A program made the translations under genes and the position numbers. A DNA stretch of 64,000 nucleotides, taken from assembly GCF_022965805.1 (NCBI RefSeq), contig NW_027330954.1:1-64000 (forward strand), written 5' to 3'. This document shows positions 19,055-30,203 of this stretch, piece after piece. The notes under the pieces were generated by a model, which was given only the letters and a program-made list of their open reading frames with translations, made no database searches and was not told where the DNA came from. Position 1 is the first letter of the stretch. Every line of letters begins with the position of its first letter. The DNA is from Primulina eburnea (Eukaryota > Streptophyta > Magnoliopsida > Lamiales > Gesneriaceae).

Positions 19055-20176
19055 GTGCTCGGATTTCTCATTTTTGACTTGCCAATTTCTTGAGTTTTCT
19101 CTCATTTTGGAGAGTTTGGAAGGTTCCAGGGTTAAGTTGTTGGTCGAGCGATAGCCAAGAGCTGCCAGGAGTAGTAGCGTAGCGGCGCCTGAGTTTCGAG
19201 GCAATCGACATCAAAGGGCTGTCGACGGACGAAGGTAAACCCTAAACCTTTGGTAGTACTAGGGAGTACTGGTTTTGCTAGTCGAGCATGGTAGTATTGA
19301 TTGAGTATGCTTTTGATGCGTAGGCTTGTGCTAGACCTGATTAGCGGTGTTGCGTAAGGATAGGCTTGCTGTGATAGAGGTACGAAAGTACTATCCGAGA
19401 TATCCTGGTTGAGTATACATTCTTATATGTGTTGCATGATTATGTGGTGCATTGTTATATGTCATATGACGCATGCTATTATGTCACGTTTATTACTGCA
19501 CGTTGCATTTCATGTTGAGCCGTACCTCCTTCGAGATAGCCTTTACTGTTGAGCTGTATCTCTTTCGAGATAAGCTATATCTTGGGGCCGCTCAGCCCTG
19601 TCTTGTGGACGCATGGACACCGAGAGTACACAGTGGCCGACGGGTCGGGAGGGCTTCGGTGGTCCGGGACATTTTAGGTCCACGTCTGTCTTGTAGTGGA
19701 TGCAGTGACCCAGAGGTGTACCGCGCGGCACTATCCACTTGGCGCCTCTAGACTGAGCATTGTTGAGATCCTTTTGTGACTCCTGTTTCTTGACTACCCC
19801 GGTATCATGATCATAGCATGTGCATTTCATATAGGTCTGTATACTCATACTTTTGTACTGGGCGTTCTTATCGCTCACGTCCTCGGTTTTGTTTATTCTT
19901 GGACACCCCATTCCCACGGGGCAGGCCTCAGGTTGGACAGCTCAGGAGGAGCAGGAGGAGGACAGTGAGTATCTGGTTGGTTTAGTTTTCAGTACTATTC
20001 TATTTCGATATGGTTGTATTGGGTATTTTAATTGGAGTTATTCTAGACTTCGATTGAGTTGTATAACCATTATTTTGTTGACTTTTCCTGCTGTTATCTC
20101 TGATTATTGTTAATTAGGTTAATTGCATGCTTAGTTCTTGATTAGTAGGTGATTCTGGAACGGGTCACTACATTTA

Positions 20177-20188
20177 TGGTATCAGAGC
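20177..20188 (+). promoter_or_regulatory. element S primer-binding site
   Basis: TGGTATCAGAGC, complementary to initiator tRNA-Met, 4 bp after the LTR end. Confidence 0.9.
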
Positions 20189-20272
20189 ATGCGTACGATT
20201 TTGGGATATAGATTTCTGTTTTGGGATTTCCGTTGACCAATTTACTAGTTTCCCCATTCTATTGTTGTAGCA

Positions 20273-20425
20273 ATGGCTGACCACTTTGGTGATGAGAGTA
20301 GTCAGGGGAGTGTAGGTCGTTGGGGTGACCAGGACGATCGTAGACGTCATTCTTTCCGTTTCTACTCCGATGGGTCATTCGGTGTTAGCGAAGCGTCTAG
20401 TGATGGGTTGTCCTTTAGATTTTGA
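20273..20425 (+). CDS. short ORF in element S leader (possible gag remnant)
   Basis: A 50-codon ORF starting MADHFGDESSQGSVGRWGDQ and ending LSFRF before TGA. Its position after the primer-binding site suits a Gag start, but I cannot match it to a Gag domain. It may be the N-terminal stub left by the deletion that removed gag-pol. Function unknown. Confidence 0.4.
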   Translation: MADHFGDESSQGSVGRWGDQDDRRRHSFRFYSDGSFGVSEASSDGLSFRF

Positions 20426-20490
20426 GGGTAACGATGTTGTTATTTCGTTTTGTTCATCCTCTAAGCTTGATTTCGAGGACGAAATCGTTT

Positions 20491-20504
20491 TAAGGGGGGG
20501 AGAA
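20491..20504 (+). promoter_or_regulatory. element S polypurine tract
   Basis: TAAGGGGGGGAGAA immediately before the 3' LTR, preceded by TTTCGAGGACGAAATCG, the motif found at this place in elements A, B and C. Confidence 0.88.
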
Positions 20505-21933
20505 TGTAGTAGCCCGAATTCCAAATTGGGTAATTAACGGAGTAATGGTGATTAAGAAGGTTTAATGTGTAATTTTGACCGAGTCATGATCGGACGGACC
20601 GAAGATGGTTCGGAAGCACCGAAGAGTTCGGAAGGTCCGAAGTGGGTTCAGTGGATCCGATCATGAGGTGTCAAAAGCAGCTGGACACGTGCATGTTCGG
20701 ACGGTCCGAAGTGTATGATCGGAGGATCCGATCATGAGCTGTCAAGAGCCAATGGACACGTAGCGTTCGGACGTTCCGAAGTGTTGTTCGGAGGATCCGA
20801 ACATGGCCTATAAATAGTGCTCGGATTTCTCATTTTTGACTTGCCAATTTCTTGAGTTTTCTCTCATTTTGGAGAGTTTGGAAGGTTCCAGGGTTAAGTT
20901 GTTGGTCGAGCGATAGCCAAGAGCTGCCAGGAGTAGTAGCGTAGCGGCGCCTGAGTTTCGAGGCAATCGACATCAAAGGGCTGTCGACGGACGAAGGTAA
21001 ACCCTAAACCTTTGGTAGTACTAGGGAGTACTGGTTTTGCTAGTCGAGCATGGTAGTATTGATTGAGTATGCTTTTGATGCGTAGGCTTGTGCTAGACCT
21101 GATTAGCGGTGTTGCGTAAGGATAGGCTTGCTGTGATAGAGGTACGAAAGTACTATCCGAGATATCCTGGTTGAGTATACATTCTTATATGTGTTGCATG
21201 ATTATGTGGTGCATTGTTATATGTCATATGACGCATGCTATTATGTCACGTTTATTACTGCACGTTGCATTTCATGTTGAGCCGTACCTCCTTCGAGATA
21301 GCCTTTACTGTTGAGCTGTATCTCTTTCGAGATAAGCTATATCTTGGGGCCGCTCAGCCCTGTCTTGTGGACGCATGGACACCGAGAGTACACAGTGGCC
21401 GACGGGTCGGGAGGGCTTCGGTGGTCCGGGACATTTTAGGTCCACGTCTGTCTTGTAGTGGATGCAGTGACCCAGAGGTGTACCGCGCGGCACTATCCAC
21501 TTGGCGCCTCTAGACTGAGCATTGTTGAGATCCTTTTGTGACTCCTGTTTCTTGACTACCCCGGTATCATGATCATAGCATGTGCATTTCATATAGGTCT
21601 GTATACTCATACTTTTGTACTGGGCGTTCTTATCGCTCACGTCCTCGGTTTTGTTTATTCTTGGACACCCCATTCCCACGGGGCAGGCCTCAGGTTGGAC
21701 AGCTCAGGAGGAGCAGGAGGAGGACAGTGAGTATCTGGTTGGTTTAGTTTTCAGTACTATTCTATTTCGATATGGTTGTATTGGGTATTTTAATTGGAGT
21801 TATTCTAGACTTCGATTGAGTTGTATAACCATTATTTTGTTGACTTTTCCGCTGTTATCTCTGATTATTGTTAATTAGGTTAATTGCATGCTTAGTTCTT
21901 GATTAGTAGGTGATTCTGGAACGGGTCACTACA
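20505..21933 (+). repeat. element S 3' LTR
   Basis: 1429 bp. It is the 5' LTR with a one-base deletion (CTTTTCCGCTG for CTTTTCCTGCTG) and a G-to-A change (GTCAAAAGCAG). The palindrome array is at 20590-20800 and the TATA box at 20809-20816. Confidence 0.93.
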
Positions 21934-23804
21934 GTTGTTTACACCGATGCGTCGAAGAAAGGTCTTGGTGCAGTGCTGATGCAGCGTGGAAAGGTCATAG
22001 CTTATGCTTCTCGCCAGTTGAAGGACTATGAGAAGAATTATCCCACACATGATTTGGAGCTGACAGCTGTGGTTTTCGCCCTAAAAATAAGGAGACATTA
22101 CTTATATGGCGAAAAGTGTGAAATTTTCACGGACCACAAGAGTTTGAAGTATTTGTTTTATCAGAAAGAACTCAATATGCGACAGAGACGGTGGTTAGAG
22201 CTTGTCAAAGATTATGATGTGTCGATTAGTTACAACCAAGGGAAAGCGAATGTTGTAGCAGATGCATTGAGCCGTAAGTCGGGTTCTTCTTTGAGTTCGA
22301 TGATTCAGCAGCCGTTGTTGTCGGACTTGCAGCGAGAGGATATAGCTTTAGTAGTCCCAGGAACCATTGCTCGCTTTCCAGCATTGTTCATTCGGGCTAC
22401 ATTGACGGACATGATCCGTAGTGAGCAGGTCAATGATTTTCAGTTGACAGAGTTGAGAGCCAGAGTAGAGGAGAGAGGTAATTCAGATTTTCGGTTGAAT
22501 GGAGATGGTTTGGTGACAATCAGAGGCCGTATTTGTATTCCTGTTGGTGATGATATTCGACGAGACGTCTTGACAGAGGCAGATACCGCGCCATATTCGA
22601 TACATCCAGGCAGCACCAAGATGTATCAGGATCTTCGTAGACTCTATTGGTGGTCAGGTATGAAGAAAGATATTGACATGTTTATTTCTCAGTGCCTAAC
22701 TTGTCATCAGGTGAAGATCGAGCACCAGAGACCCGCTGGGACATTGCTGTCAATGTCCCTGTCATTGCCGATTCCTCAATGGAAATGGGAGCATATTATG
22801 ATGGACTTCATGACTGGTCTACCCAGAACGCAGAAAGGTTTTAACTCTATTTGGGTTATTGTTGATCGGTTGACCTAGTCAGCGCATTTTCTTCCAGTCA
22901 AGACGACGTATTCCAAGAACCAGTATGCTGAAGAGTACATAGCAAAGATTGTTAAACTTCATGGTGTTCCTGTGTCGATCGTGTCTGATCGTGACCCTAG
23001 ATTTACTTCAGAGTTTTGAAACAGTTTGCACAGAGCTATGGGTTCACGGTTAGCATTCAGTAAAGCATATCATCCCCAGAGCGAAGGTCAATTAGAGAGA
23101 GTTATTCAGATTCTAGAGGATATGCTCAGAGCTTGTACTATCGATTATCCTGGTAGCTGGGATTCCAAGCGACGATTGGCATGGCACCGTATGAAGCACT
23201 TTATGGCAGAAAGTGTAGATCGCCCTTGAATTGGGACGAGATTGGTGAGAGGAAGATGTTGGGTCCAGAGTTGGTCCAACAGACAGCTGATGTTGTTGCT
23301 GTTATTCGAGAGAGGGTGAAGACAGCACAGTCGAGACAGAAGAGTTATGCTGATGTCCAACGTAGGCCATTGCAGTTTGAGGTTGGAGACCATGTGTTTT
23401 TGAAGATTGCACCTCTTAAGGGTGTGATGCGGTTTTGAAAAAAGGGAAAGTTGAGTCTGAGATTCATTGGCCCATTTGAGATCTTGGATAGAGTTGGTGA
23501 TCGAGCTTACAGGTTAGCCCTACCGCCAGATCTTGATAGAGTTCATAATGTTTTTCATGTCTCCATGCTCAGGAAGTATATTGCGAATCCTTCCCATGTT
23601 CTTCGCCACGAGTCATTGGATTTGACGCCGAATTTGACGTACCAAGAGATTCCGGTTCAGATTCTGGATCGCAAAGTTAGATTATTGAGAAAAATAGAGA
23701 TCGGTATTGTTAAAGTCCTTTGGAGGAATCATTTGATCGAAGAAGCCACGTGGGAACCAGAGGATGGGATGAACGAGAAATATCCTGAGTTTTTTGCGCA
23801 GTGA
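21934..23804 (+). pseudogene. C1 RNase H, integrase and chromodomain
   Basis: Continues C1 pol after element S: RNase H ([34 protein letters not shown]), zinc domain ([15 protein letters not shown]), integrase core ([26 protein letters not shown]), C-terminal domain and chromodomain ([19 protein letters not shown]). Breaks: TAG after IVDRLT (shared with C2), TGA in place of Trp in SEFW (~23018), a 49-bp deletion after WDSK, and TGA in GVMRF*KKG (~23436). It ends FFAQ before the polypurine tract. Confidence 0.9.
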
Positions 23805-23830
23805 CGTCAATTTCGAGGACGAAATTCCTC

Positions 23831-23844
23831 TAAGGAGGGGAGAT
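23831..23844 (+). promoter_or_regulatory. C1 polypurine tract
   Basis: TAAGGAGGGGAGAT directly before LTR C2, preceded by AATTTCGAGGACGAAATTCC. Confidence 0.87.
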
Positions 23845-25599
23845 TGTAAAATCCAGCCTTGTGAACGGTACGGTCTAAGATTTCATATGATTATTGACTA
23901 TTTGGTCGAGTATAGTATGGTTTGGATGTTAAGGATCTTGATTTATGGTTTATAGTGTTGATGTTTTTAGTTGTTGTGTGGCGATTATTGTAGCGTCGTT
24001 ACGATTTGATTTATGGTAATTTGTATGTTGAGTTGATTGGTATGAGATCAATTGGAGTGGTTAGATATGTTATAGATGTGCAACTTCCTTGTTGAGTGTG
24101 TGGCCGAATTATGAAGAGAAGTGACGTTGCGATTCGATTTTTGTTGCATAGAGTTTGTTGTTTGCTCTAGGTGACAGTGCACCCGCGCTCAAGAGAATAC
24201 CGCACCCGCGGTATTTAATTCAGATTTTTGATGAGATTACGGAAGACACACCGCACCCACGGTGTGAAGGTTACCGCACCCGCAGTTGTCATGTTTGGAT
24301 TTTTGGTTGGATTGCCGAAGGCATAGCGCACCCGTGGTCCATTTAGGAGCACACCCGCAGTCGTCATTTTGGGATTTTAGGATGAGTTGCCGAGATCATA
24401 GCGCACCCGCGTTGAAGAAGGCAGCGCACCCGCGGTCTGTGAACAGTAGAAACGTGTTTTAGCGATTTAAGTGATTTAAATGGAAGAGTTGGCTCATTTC
24501 TCTCATTCTTTCTTCATTCTTCTCGATTCTTCTCTTAAAGGGAGAGCTAGGGTTCCATTCTTTTCATTTCATATCTTTGATTCAAGCTTGTTGTTGGTTA
24601 TTTGTGGTGAGAACAAGGTTCTTGTTGGTTCTAGAAGCTAAGGTAAGCTTGTGGCTTTGATTATTTCTTGGTTTTGGTGATGGGAGAAGTATTGGGTTTT
24701 TGATGGTGTTGGTTTTATGTATTTAATGGTATGGGTTTGTGATTATTAAGTTATTAATTGTGCAATGCATGGTTTATTGTTGTAGGATTGCTACCAAGAG
24801 ATTAGATACAAGGTTCCAAGTGGTTGTAAGTGGAATTTCATTCCTTGTGCTCACATGATAATATATGTATGGTGTTTCAATGGTTTTAATGTGCTATTCC
24901 CTTCATTTGATTCATGTTATGTATTGATACACTTTGTTGTATATTATGTAGACATTTATGTCTCAATTGCGAAAAGGGAATACAAGAGAAAAGATTCTTC
25001 AAAGTGTTTGATAAAATGCCAAAGAGAGAGTTCAAATGATTTATGGATTGATAGATACATAGTCAAAGATTTCATGCAATTAGTTGATCAACGACCATAG
25101 GCTTATATCCCTCAGAGTTATCGATGTATATCGATGGGATATAGGTACAGAGACAGAGATACTATATAGATATCAATCCAACAGAGAAAAGAGAAATACC
25201 ATCTTATTGTTATATTGCTATGTTATTCATGTTCCAAGAGTTGATGGTATTTAATGATTTCAAATCCATGTTTGATATATATCCATTGTTATGTAAGAGT
25301 TCCACTTGCTGAGTTTTATACTCATTTCAGTTATTTCATGTGATGCAGATAAGAGTGACGAGCCGGGACGTTGATTGGAGCCGGGGTCATATGCATACCA
25401 TAGATGGGAATGGAGAAGATATTTTGATAGCATTTTTGGACATGATCACAAAAATGATATTTTGTATTTTTGTTGTATCATTTGATTGATCATGTATATA
25501 CTTTTAATTATATATAGAAATGTATTTTAAATCCTTCTTTCTTTTTAGAAAATTTTAAATTCCGCTGTTATTTTACTAAAACCGATCAGAGGTGTCACA
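23845..25599 (+). repeat. LTR C2, complete (shared middle LTR)
   Basis: 1755 bp, starts TGTAAAATCCAG and ends GGTGTCACA. It serves as 3' LTR of C1 and 5' LTR of C2. The palindrome array is at 24176-24436. Its R/U5 part resembles the solo LTR at 53733-55540. The ORF at 24855-25100 in it has no recognisable domain. Confidence 0.92.
24176..24436 (+). promoter_or_regulatory. U3 array of ACCGCACCCGCGGT-type sites (LTR C2)
   Basis: Eight 14-bp sites near ACCGCACCCGCGGT (arms ACCGC/GCGGT) start at 24176, 24199, 24250, 24273, 24325, 24348, 24400 and 24423. Steps alternate strictly: 23, 51, 23, 52, 23, 52, 23. The unit is therefore a pair of sites repeated every 74-75 bp. The spacers between pairs share GATTTTTGG...TTGCCGA, so the units arose by tandem duplication. 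A weak TATA region (GATTTAAG) follows at about 24465. Confidence 0.8.
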
Positions 25600-25604
25600 T
25601 TTAG

Positions 25605-25616
25605 TGGTATCAGAGC
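25605..25616 (+). promoter_or_regulatory. C2 primer-binding site
   Basis: TGGTATCAGAGC (initiator tRNA-Met type), 5 bp after LTR C2. Confidence 0.92.
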
Positions 25617-25734
25617 CACGTTCTTCGGACCAATGCATATGACTTCGTCTAATTTCAACGGTCCGGGTACGTCTTCTTCTACATCTATTCATCGTTATCT
25701 ATTGATATGTATTTTGTGAGCACATTGTAGGAGT

Positions 25735-28113
25735 ATGCCTCCTAAGAGAAAGGCTTCAGAGGGTGATGATAGTTCTTCCTCGAAAGTTGTCGACGAGTTC
25801 GGTAAGTTACTGAAAGAGCAAGCCAAGGTCCATAGTGAGCAGATTCAACAGTTGCTACGTTTGCAAGGTACAGGTCAAGGTAGAGGTCAAGGGAGATGCC
25901 AAGTGGCTCAAGCAGTTGGAACTGATGGGATCTTTACTGCTTTCAAGAGGATGGATCCGCCTGAATTTGCAGGAAGCACTGATCCTTTGGTGGCTATAGA
26001 GTGGATCAAAGCTCTTGAGGCGATTTTCGATCATCTCTACTATGAAGACAAGGACAGAATCAGTTGTGCAGTGTTCATGTTAGTCAAAGCTGCACGCATT
26101 TGGTGGAATGTTACCAAGGTTAGTGTGGATGTTCCGGCATTGAAGTGGCAAGAGTTCACTGATCTTTTCTATGACAAGTACTTCCTAGATGCATTTCGAG
26201 CTCGGAAGGTGACTGAGTTTTTGGAGATTCGTCAAGGAGGTATGAATGTTGATGAGTATATTCTGAAGTTCGAGGAAGGCTATCTATTTGCCCCGTATAT
26301 TGCCTCCAATGACAAAGACAAGGGTGCTCATTTCATTAGAGGCCTTAGAGCAGAGATCAGAAAGGACATTAACATGTCGAAGGCGGTGACATTCAAAGAG
26401 ATTGTGGCTAAGGCTTTGTTGGCCGAGCAAGATGAGAAAGACATTGCCAGAGAGAGACAGGCGAGGCAGCAGGCTATTGCTCAAAGGGGTCAAGGTTCAA
26501 AACAAAGAAGAAAAGTCAATTTCAAGGGGAAAGGCAAGTTAGAGCCGAGTCCTAAACCACCGGAAGTTCCATTTGATCCTGAGAAGCCATTGTGTCCCAA
26601 GTGCAGTAGACATCATCCGGGAGAGTGCAGATTTGGTACTCATACTTGTTACCGATGTGGCACTGCAGGCCATATTGCCAAAGACTGTCCAAGAAGAGCG
26701 AGTAAAGAGAAGGTACAGGGTCGCATCTTCACCATGACGAAGGAAGGTATAAACCATGATTCTTCTATGATCTCTAGCACTATTTTAATTTCAGTCAGAG
26801 TAGCTACGACATTGATTGATACAAGTGCTAATCATTCTTTTATGTCTGAACTATTTTTAAGGTCTTTGGGCATAGTTCCTTCTGTTCTTCCCCTCCAATT
26901 TAATGTTGTATTGCCTTCTGGGGATGTGTTGTGCCCGACATCTATTGTGTATGCGTGCTCTATTCAAATTGATGACCGAGTGGTTTATGCCAATTTGATT
27001 GTTATTCCAATGGTTGCATTTTATATTATACTTGGCATGGATTGGCTATCAAACTATCATGCAATGATTGATTGCGTTGCTAAGACGGTGAAATTTGCAG
27101 ATGATGGCAATAGGGAAGGTATGCTCGCCAGTGCAGGTACTTTGCTGGTCCTTCCTTTTATTTCGTGTGTTGAGGCTAAGAAGTTGTTGTTTAGAGGTTG
27201 TGATGGGTTTTTGGCTTCGATTGTGGATGTGGATAGAATTGTGAAGTTGAATATTGATGATGATATTGTGAGAGAGTTTCCTGATGTATTTGAGGATGAT
27301 GTTCCGGGTTTGCTGCCGGACAGAGAAGTCGAGTTTGTGATTGATTTAGTTCCAGGTACGGTTCCTATTTTTAAGGCTCCGTATAGAATGGCCCCTTCAA
27401 AGATGAAAGAGTTGAAGTCGCAGTTGCAGGATCTTTTGGATAAAGGTTTTATTCGGCCGAGTTCTTCGCCTTGGGGAGCTCCGGTTCTTTTTGTCAAGAA
27501 GAAAGACGGGTCCTTGCGGCTTTTCATTGATTACAGTGAGATCAACAAAGTGACCATCAAAAATAAATATCCGTTGCCACGGATAGATGATCTTTTTGAT
27601 CAACTTCAGGGGGCTACAGTGTTTTCGAAGATTGATCTGCGATCTGGCTATTATCAGTTGAAGGTTAGGGAGTCTGATATCCCTAAAACGGCGTTCCGGA
27701 CCAGGTATGGTCATTATGAATTCCTTGTGATGTCTTTTGGTCTGACTAATGCTCCTTCAGTCTTCATGGATCTGATGAACCGAGTGTTCAAGCCGTATTT
27801 GGATAGCTTTGTCATTGTTTTCATCAATGACATATTGATTTATTCCAAGACCATAGAGCTTCATTCAGAGCGCCACAGAGTTGTTCTTCAGTTGTTGAGA
27901 GAGAAGAGGTTGTATGCTAAATTGAAGAAATGTGATTTCTGGTTGGAGCAGATTTCTTTCTTAGGCCATGTTTTCTCGAAGGATGGTATAGTTGTTGATC
28001 CAGTGAAAATCGAGGCGATTCAAAAGTGGCCTATTCCTATTACAGTATCAGAGGTACGCAGTTTTCTTGGTTTGGCGGGTTATTATCGTCGTTTTATTTC
28101 ACATTTTTCTTAG
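25735..28113 (+). CDS. C2 Gag-protease-RT polyprotein (partial)
   Basis: A 792-residue open frame starting [12 protein letters not shown], 119 bp after the primer-binding site. Order: Gag ([27 protein letters not shown]), zinc knuckle [15 protein letters not shown] (~305-319), protease (~362, LIDTSAN), RT (~540-792; [25 protein letters not shown]). Two key motifs are altered: protease DTSA instead of DTGA, and RT FIND (~696-699) instead of FIDD, which removes a metal-binding Asp. It ends at TAG after RFISHFS; the rest of pol continues in other frames. A Tekay/Del-like chromovirus. Confidence 0.93.
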   Translation: MPPKRKASEGDDSSSSKVVDEFGKLLKEQAKVHSEQIQQLLRLQGTGQGRGQGRCQVAQAVGTDGIFTAFKRMDPPEFAGSTDPLVAIEWIKALEAIFDHLYYEDKDRISCAVFMLVKAARIWWNVTKVSVDVPALKWQEFTDLFYDKYFLDAFRARKVTEFLEIRQGGMNVDEYILKFEEGYLFAPYIASNDKDKGAHFIRGLRAEIRKDINMSKAVTFKEIVAKALLAEQDEKDIARERQARQQAIAQRGQGSKQRRKVNFKGKGKLEPSPKPPEVPFDPEKPLCPKCSRHHPGECRFGTHTCYRCGTAGHIAKDCPRRASKEKVQGRIFTMTKEGINHDSSMISSTILISVRVATTLIDTSANHSFMSELFLRSLGIVPSVLPLQFNVVLPSGDVLCPTSIVYACSIQIDDRVVYANLIVIPMVAFYIILGMDWLSNYHAMIDCVAKTVKFADDGNREGMLASAGTLLVLPFISCVEAKKLLFRGCDGFLASIVDVDRIVKLNIDDDIVREFPDVFEDDVPGLLPDREVEFVIDLVPGTVPIFKAPYRMAPSKMKELKSQLQDLLDKGFIRPSSSPWGAPVLFVKKKDGSLRLFIDYSEINKVTIKNKYPLPRIDDLFDQLQGATVFSKIDLRSGYYQLKVRESDIPKTAFRTRYGHYEFLVMSFGLTNAPSVFMDLMNRVFKPYLDSFVIVFINDILIYSKTIELHSERHRVVLQLLREKRLYAKLKKCDFWLEQISFLGHVFSKDGIVVDPVKIEAIQKWPIPITVSEVRSFLGLAGYYRRFISHFS

Positions 28114-28427
28114 ATTGCCCTGCCATTAACCAATCTGACTAGGAAGACTGTGAAGTTTGAGTGGTCCAATGATTGCCAAAGTTGATTTCAAGAGTTGAAG
28201 GATAAGTGACGACAGCTCCAGTACTTGCATTGCCCAGTGGTTCAAAGGACTTTGTTGTTTACACCGATGCGTCGAAGAAAGGTCTTGGTGCAGTGCTGAT
28301 GCAGCGTGGAAAGGTCATAGCTTATGCTTCTCGCCAGTTGAAGGACTATGAGAAGAATTATCCCACACATGATTTGGAGCTGGCAGCTATGGTTTTCGCC
28401 CTAAAAATATGGAGACATTACTTATAG
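28114..28427 (+). pseudogene. C2 RT thumb to RNase H start
   Basis: After the stop the frame continues IALPLTNLTRKTVKFEWSND, meets a second stop (CQS*FQELKDK), then loses one T near 28206 compared with C1. The shifted frame gives [20 protein letters not shown] through ALKIWRHYL, the RNase H start. Another base is lost near 28424 (TTATAGG for TTATATGG). Confidence 0.88.
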
Positions 28428-29197
28428 GCAAAAAGTGTGAAATTTTCACGGACCACAAGAGTTTCAAGTATTTGTTTTCTCAGAAAGAACTCAATATGCG
28501 ACAGAGACGGTGGTTAGAGCTTGTCAAAGATTATGATGTGTCGATTAGTTACAACCAAGGGAAAGCGAATGTTGTAGCAGATGCATTGAGCCGTAAGTCG
28601 GGTTCTTCTTTGAGTTCGATGATTCAGCAGCCGTTGTTGTCGGACTTGCAGCGAGAGGATATAGCTTTGGTAGTCCCAGGAACCATTGCTCGCTTTCCAG
28701 CATTGTTCATTCGGGCTACATTGACGGACATGATCCGTAGTGAGCAGGTCAATGATTTTCAGTTGACAGAGTTGAGAGCCAGAGCAGAGGAGAGAGGTAA
28801 TTCAGAGTTTCGGTTGAATGGAGATTGTTTGGTGACAATCAGAGGCCGTATCTGTATTCCTGTTGATGATGATATTCGACGAGACGTCTTGACAGAGGCA
28901 GATACCGCGCCATATTCGATACATCCAGGCAGCACCAAGATGTATCAGGATCTTCGTAGACTCTATTGGTGGTCAGGTATGAAGAAAGATATTGACATGT
29001 TTATTTCTCAGTGCCTAACTTGTCATCAGGTGAAGATCGAGCACCAGAGACCTACTGGGACATTGTTTTCAATGTCCCTGTCATTGCCGATTCCTCAATG
29101 GAAATGGGAGCATATTATGATGGACTTCATGACTGGTCTACCCAGAACGCAGAAAGGTTTTAACTCTATTTGGGTTATTGTTGATCGGTTGACCTAG
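28409..29197 (+). pseudogene. C2 RNase H end, integrase zinc domain and core start
   Basis: Reads [34 protein letters not shown], the zinc region ([33 protein letters not shown]) and the core start ([13 protein letters not shown]) to VIVDRLT, then TAG. The same TAG is present in C1, so it predates the duplication. First catalytic Asp present. Confidence 0.9.
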
Positions 29198-29290
29198 TCA
29201 GCGCATTTTCTTCCAGTCAAGACGACGTATTCCAAGAACCAGTATGCTGAAGAGTACATAGCAGAGATTGTTAGTCTTCATGGTGTTCCT

Positions 29291-30163
29291 GTGTCGATCA
29301 TGTCTGATCGTGACCCTAGAGTTACTTCAGAGTTTTGGAAGAGTTTGCACAGAGCTATGGGTTCACGGTTAGCATTCAGTACAGCATATCATCCCCAGAG
29401 CGAAGGTCAATTAGAGAGAGTTATTCAGATTCTAGAAGATATGCTCAGAGCTTGTACTATCGATTATCCTGGTAGATGGGATTCCAAATTGCCTCTTACT
29501 GAGTTCACGTATAATAACAGTTACCAAGCGACGATTGGCATGGCACCGTATGAAGCACTTTATGGCAGAAAGTGTAGATCGCCCTTGAATTGGGACGAGA
29601 TTGGTGAGAGGAAGATGTTGGGTCCAGAGTTGGTCCAACAGACAGCTGATGTTGTTGTTGTTATTCGAGAGAGGGTGAAGACAGCACAGTCGAGACAGAA
29701 GAGTTATGCTGATGTCCAACGTAGGCCATTGCAGTTTGAGGTTGGAGACCATATGTTTTTGAAGATTGCACCTCTTAAGGGTGTGATGCGGTTTGGAAAA
29801 AAGGGAAAGTTGAGTCTGAGATTCATTGGCCCATTTGAGATCTTGGATAGAGTTGGTGATCGAGCTTACAGGTTAGCCCTACCGCCAGATCTTGATAGAG
29901 TTCATAATGTTTTTCATGTCTCCATGCTCAGGAAGTATATTGCGAATCCTTCCCATGTTCTTCGCCACGAGTCATTGGATTTGACGCCGAATTTGACGTA
30001 CCAAGAGATTCCGGTTCAGATTCTGGATCGCAAAGTTAGATTATTGAGAAACAAAGAGATCGGTATTGTTAAAGTCCTTTGGAGGAATCATTTGATCGAA
30101 GAAGCCACGTGGGAACCAGAGGATGGGATGAACGAGAAGTATCCTGAGTTTTTTGCGCAGTGA
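29291..30163 (+). pseudogene. C2 integrase core, C-terminal domain and chromodomain
   Basis: A 290-residue frame with the second catalytic Asp (SDRDPRVTSEFW) and the Glu region (SEGQLERVIQILEDML). Then come the C-terminal domain ([30 protein letters not shown]) and chromodomain ([30 protein letters not shown]), ending FFAQ. Chromodomains are thought to target insertion to marked chromatin. Only the upstream TAG separates it from 28409-29197; this half is intact. Confidence 0.92.
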
Positions 30164-30189
30164 CGTCAATTTCGAGGACGAAATTCCTC

Positions 30190-30203
30190 TAAGGAGGGGA
30201 GAT
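30190..30203 (+). promoter_or_regulatory. C2 polypurine tract
   Basis: TAAGGAGGGGAGAT before LTR C3, preceded by AATTTCGAGGACGAAATTCC as in C1. Confidence 0.88.

Larger units (their letters stand above)
18743..20172 (+). repeat. element S 5' LTR
   Basis: 1430 bp, starts TGTAGTAGCCCG and ends GGGTCACTACA. U3 carries the palindrome array and a TATA box; the remaining ~1.1 kb is R/U5. ORFs inside it (for example 19473-19751) recur identically in the 3' LTR and show no recognisable protein. Confidence 0.93.
18743..21933 (+). mobile_element. element S: young non-autonomous LTR retrotransposon
   Basis: LTR 18743-20172, internal 20173-20504, LTR 20505-21933. It is flanked by the perfect 5-bp duplication GTTGT (18738-18742 and 21934-21938) and splits the RNase H codons of C1. 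The LTRs are 1430 and 1429 bp and differ at only a couple of positions I could see, so it is among the youngest insertions here. The 332-bp internal region keeps a primer-binding site, a 50-codon ORF, a TTCGAGGACGAAATCG motif and a polypurine tract. It has no pol, so it must use proteins made elsewhere. Confidence 0.95.

Noticed and set aside
19473..19751. Identical 92- and 124-residue ORF pairs at 19473/21235 and 19543/21305
   Set aside because: They are in the two LTRs of element S and are identical because the LTRs are; no domain is recognisable and both strands are open.
24855..25100. 81-residue ORF in LTR C2
   Set aside because: Inside R/U5 of an LTR, not conserved as open in the related solo LTR, and no domain seen.
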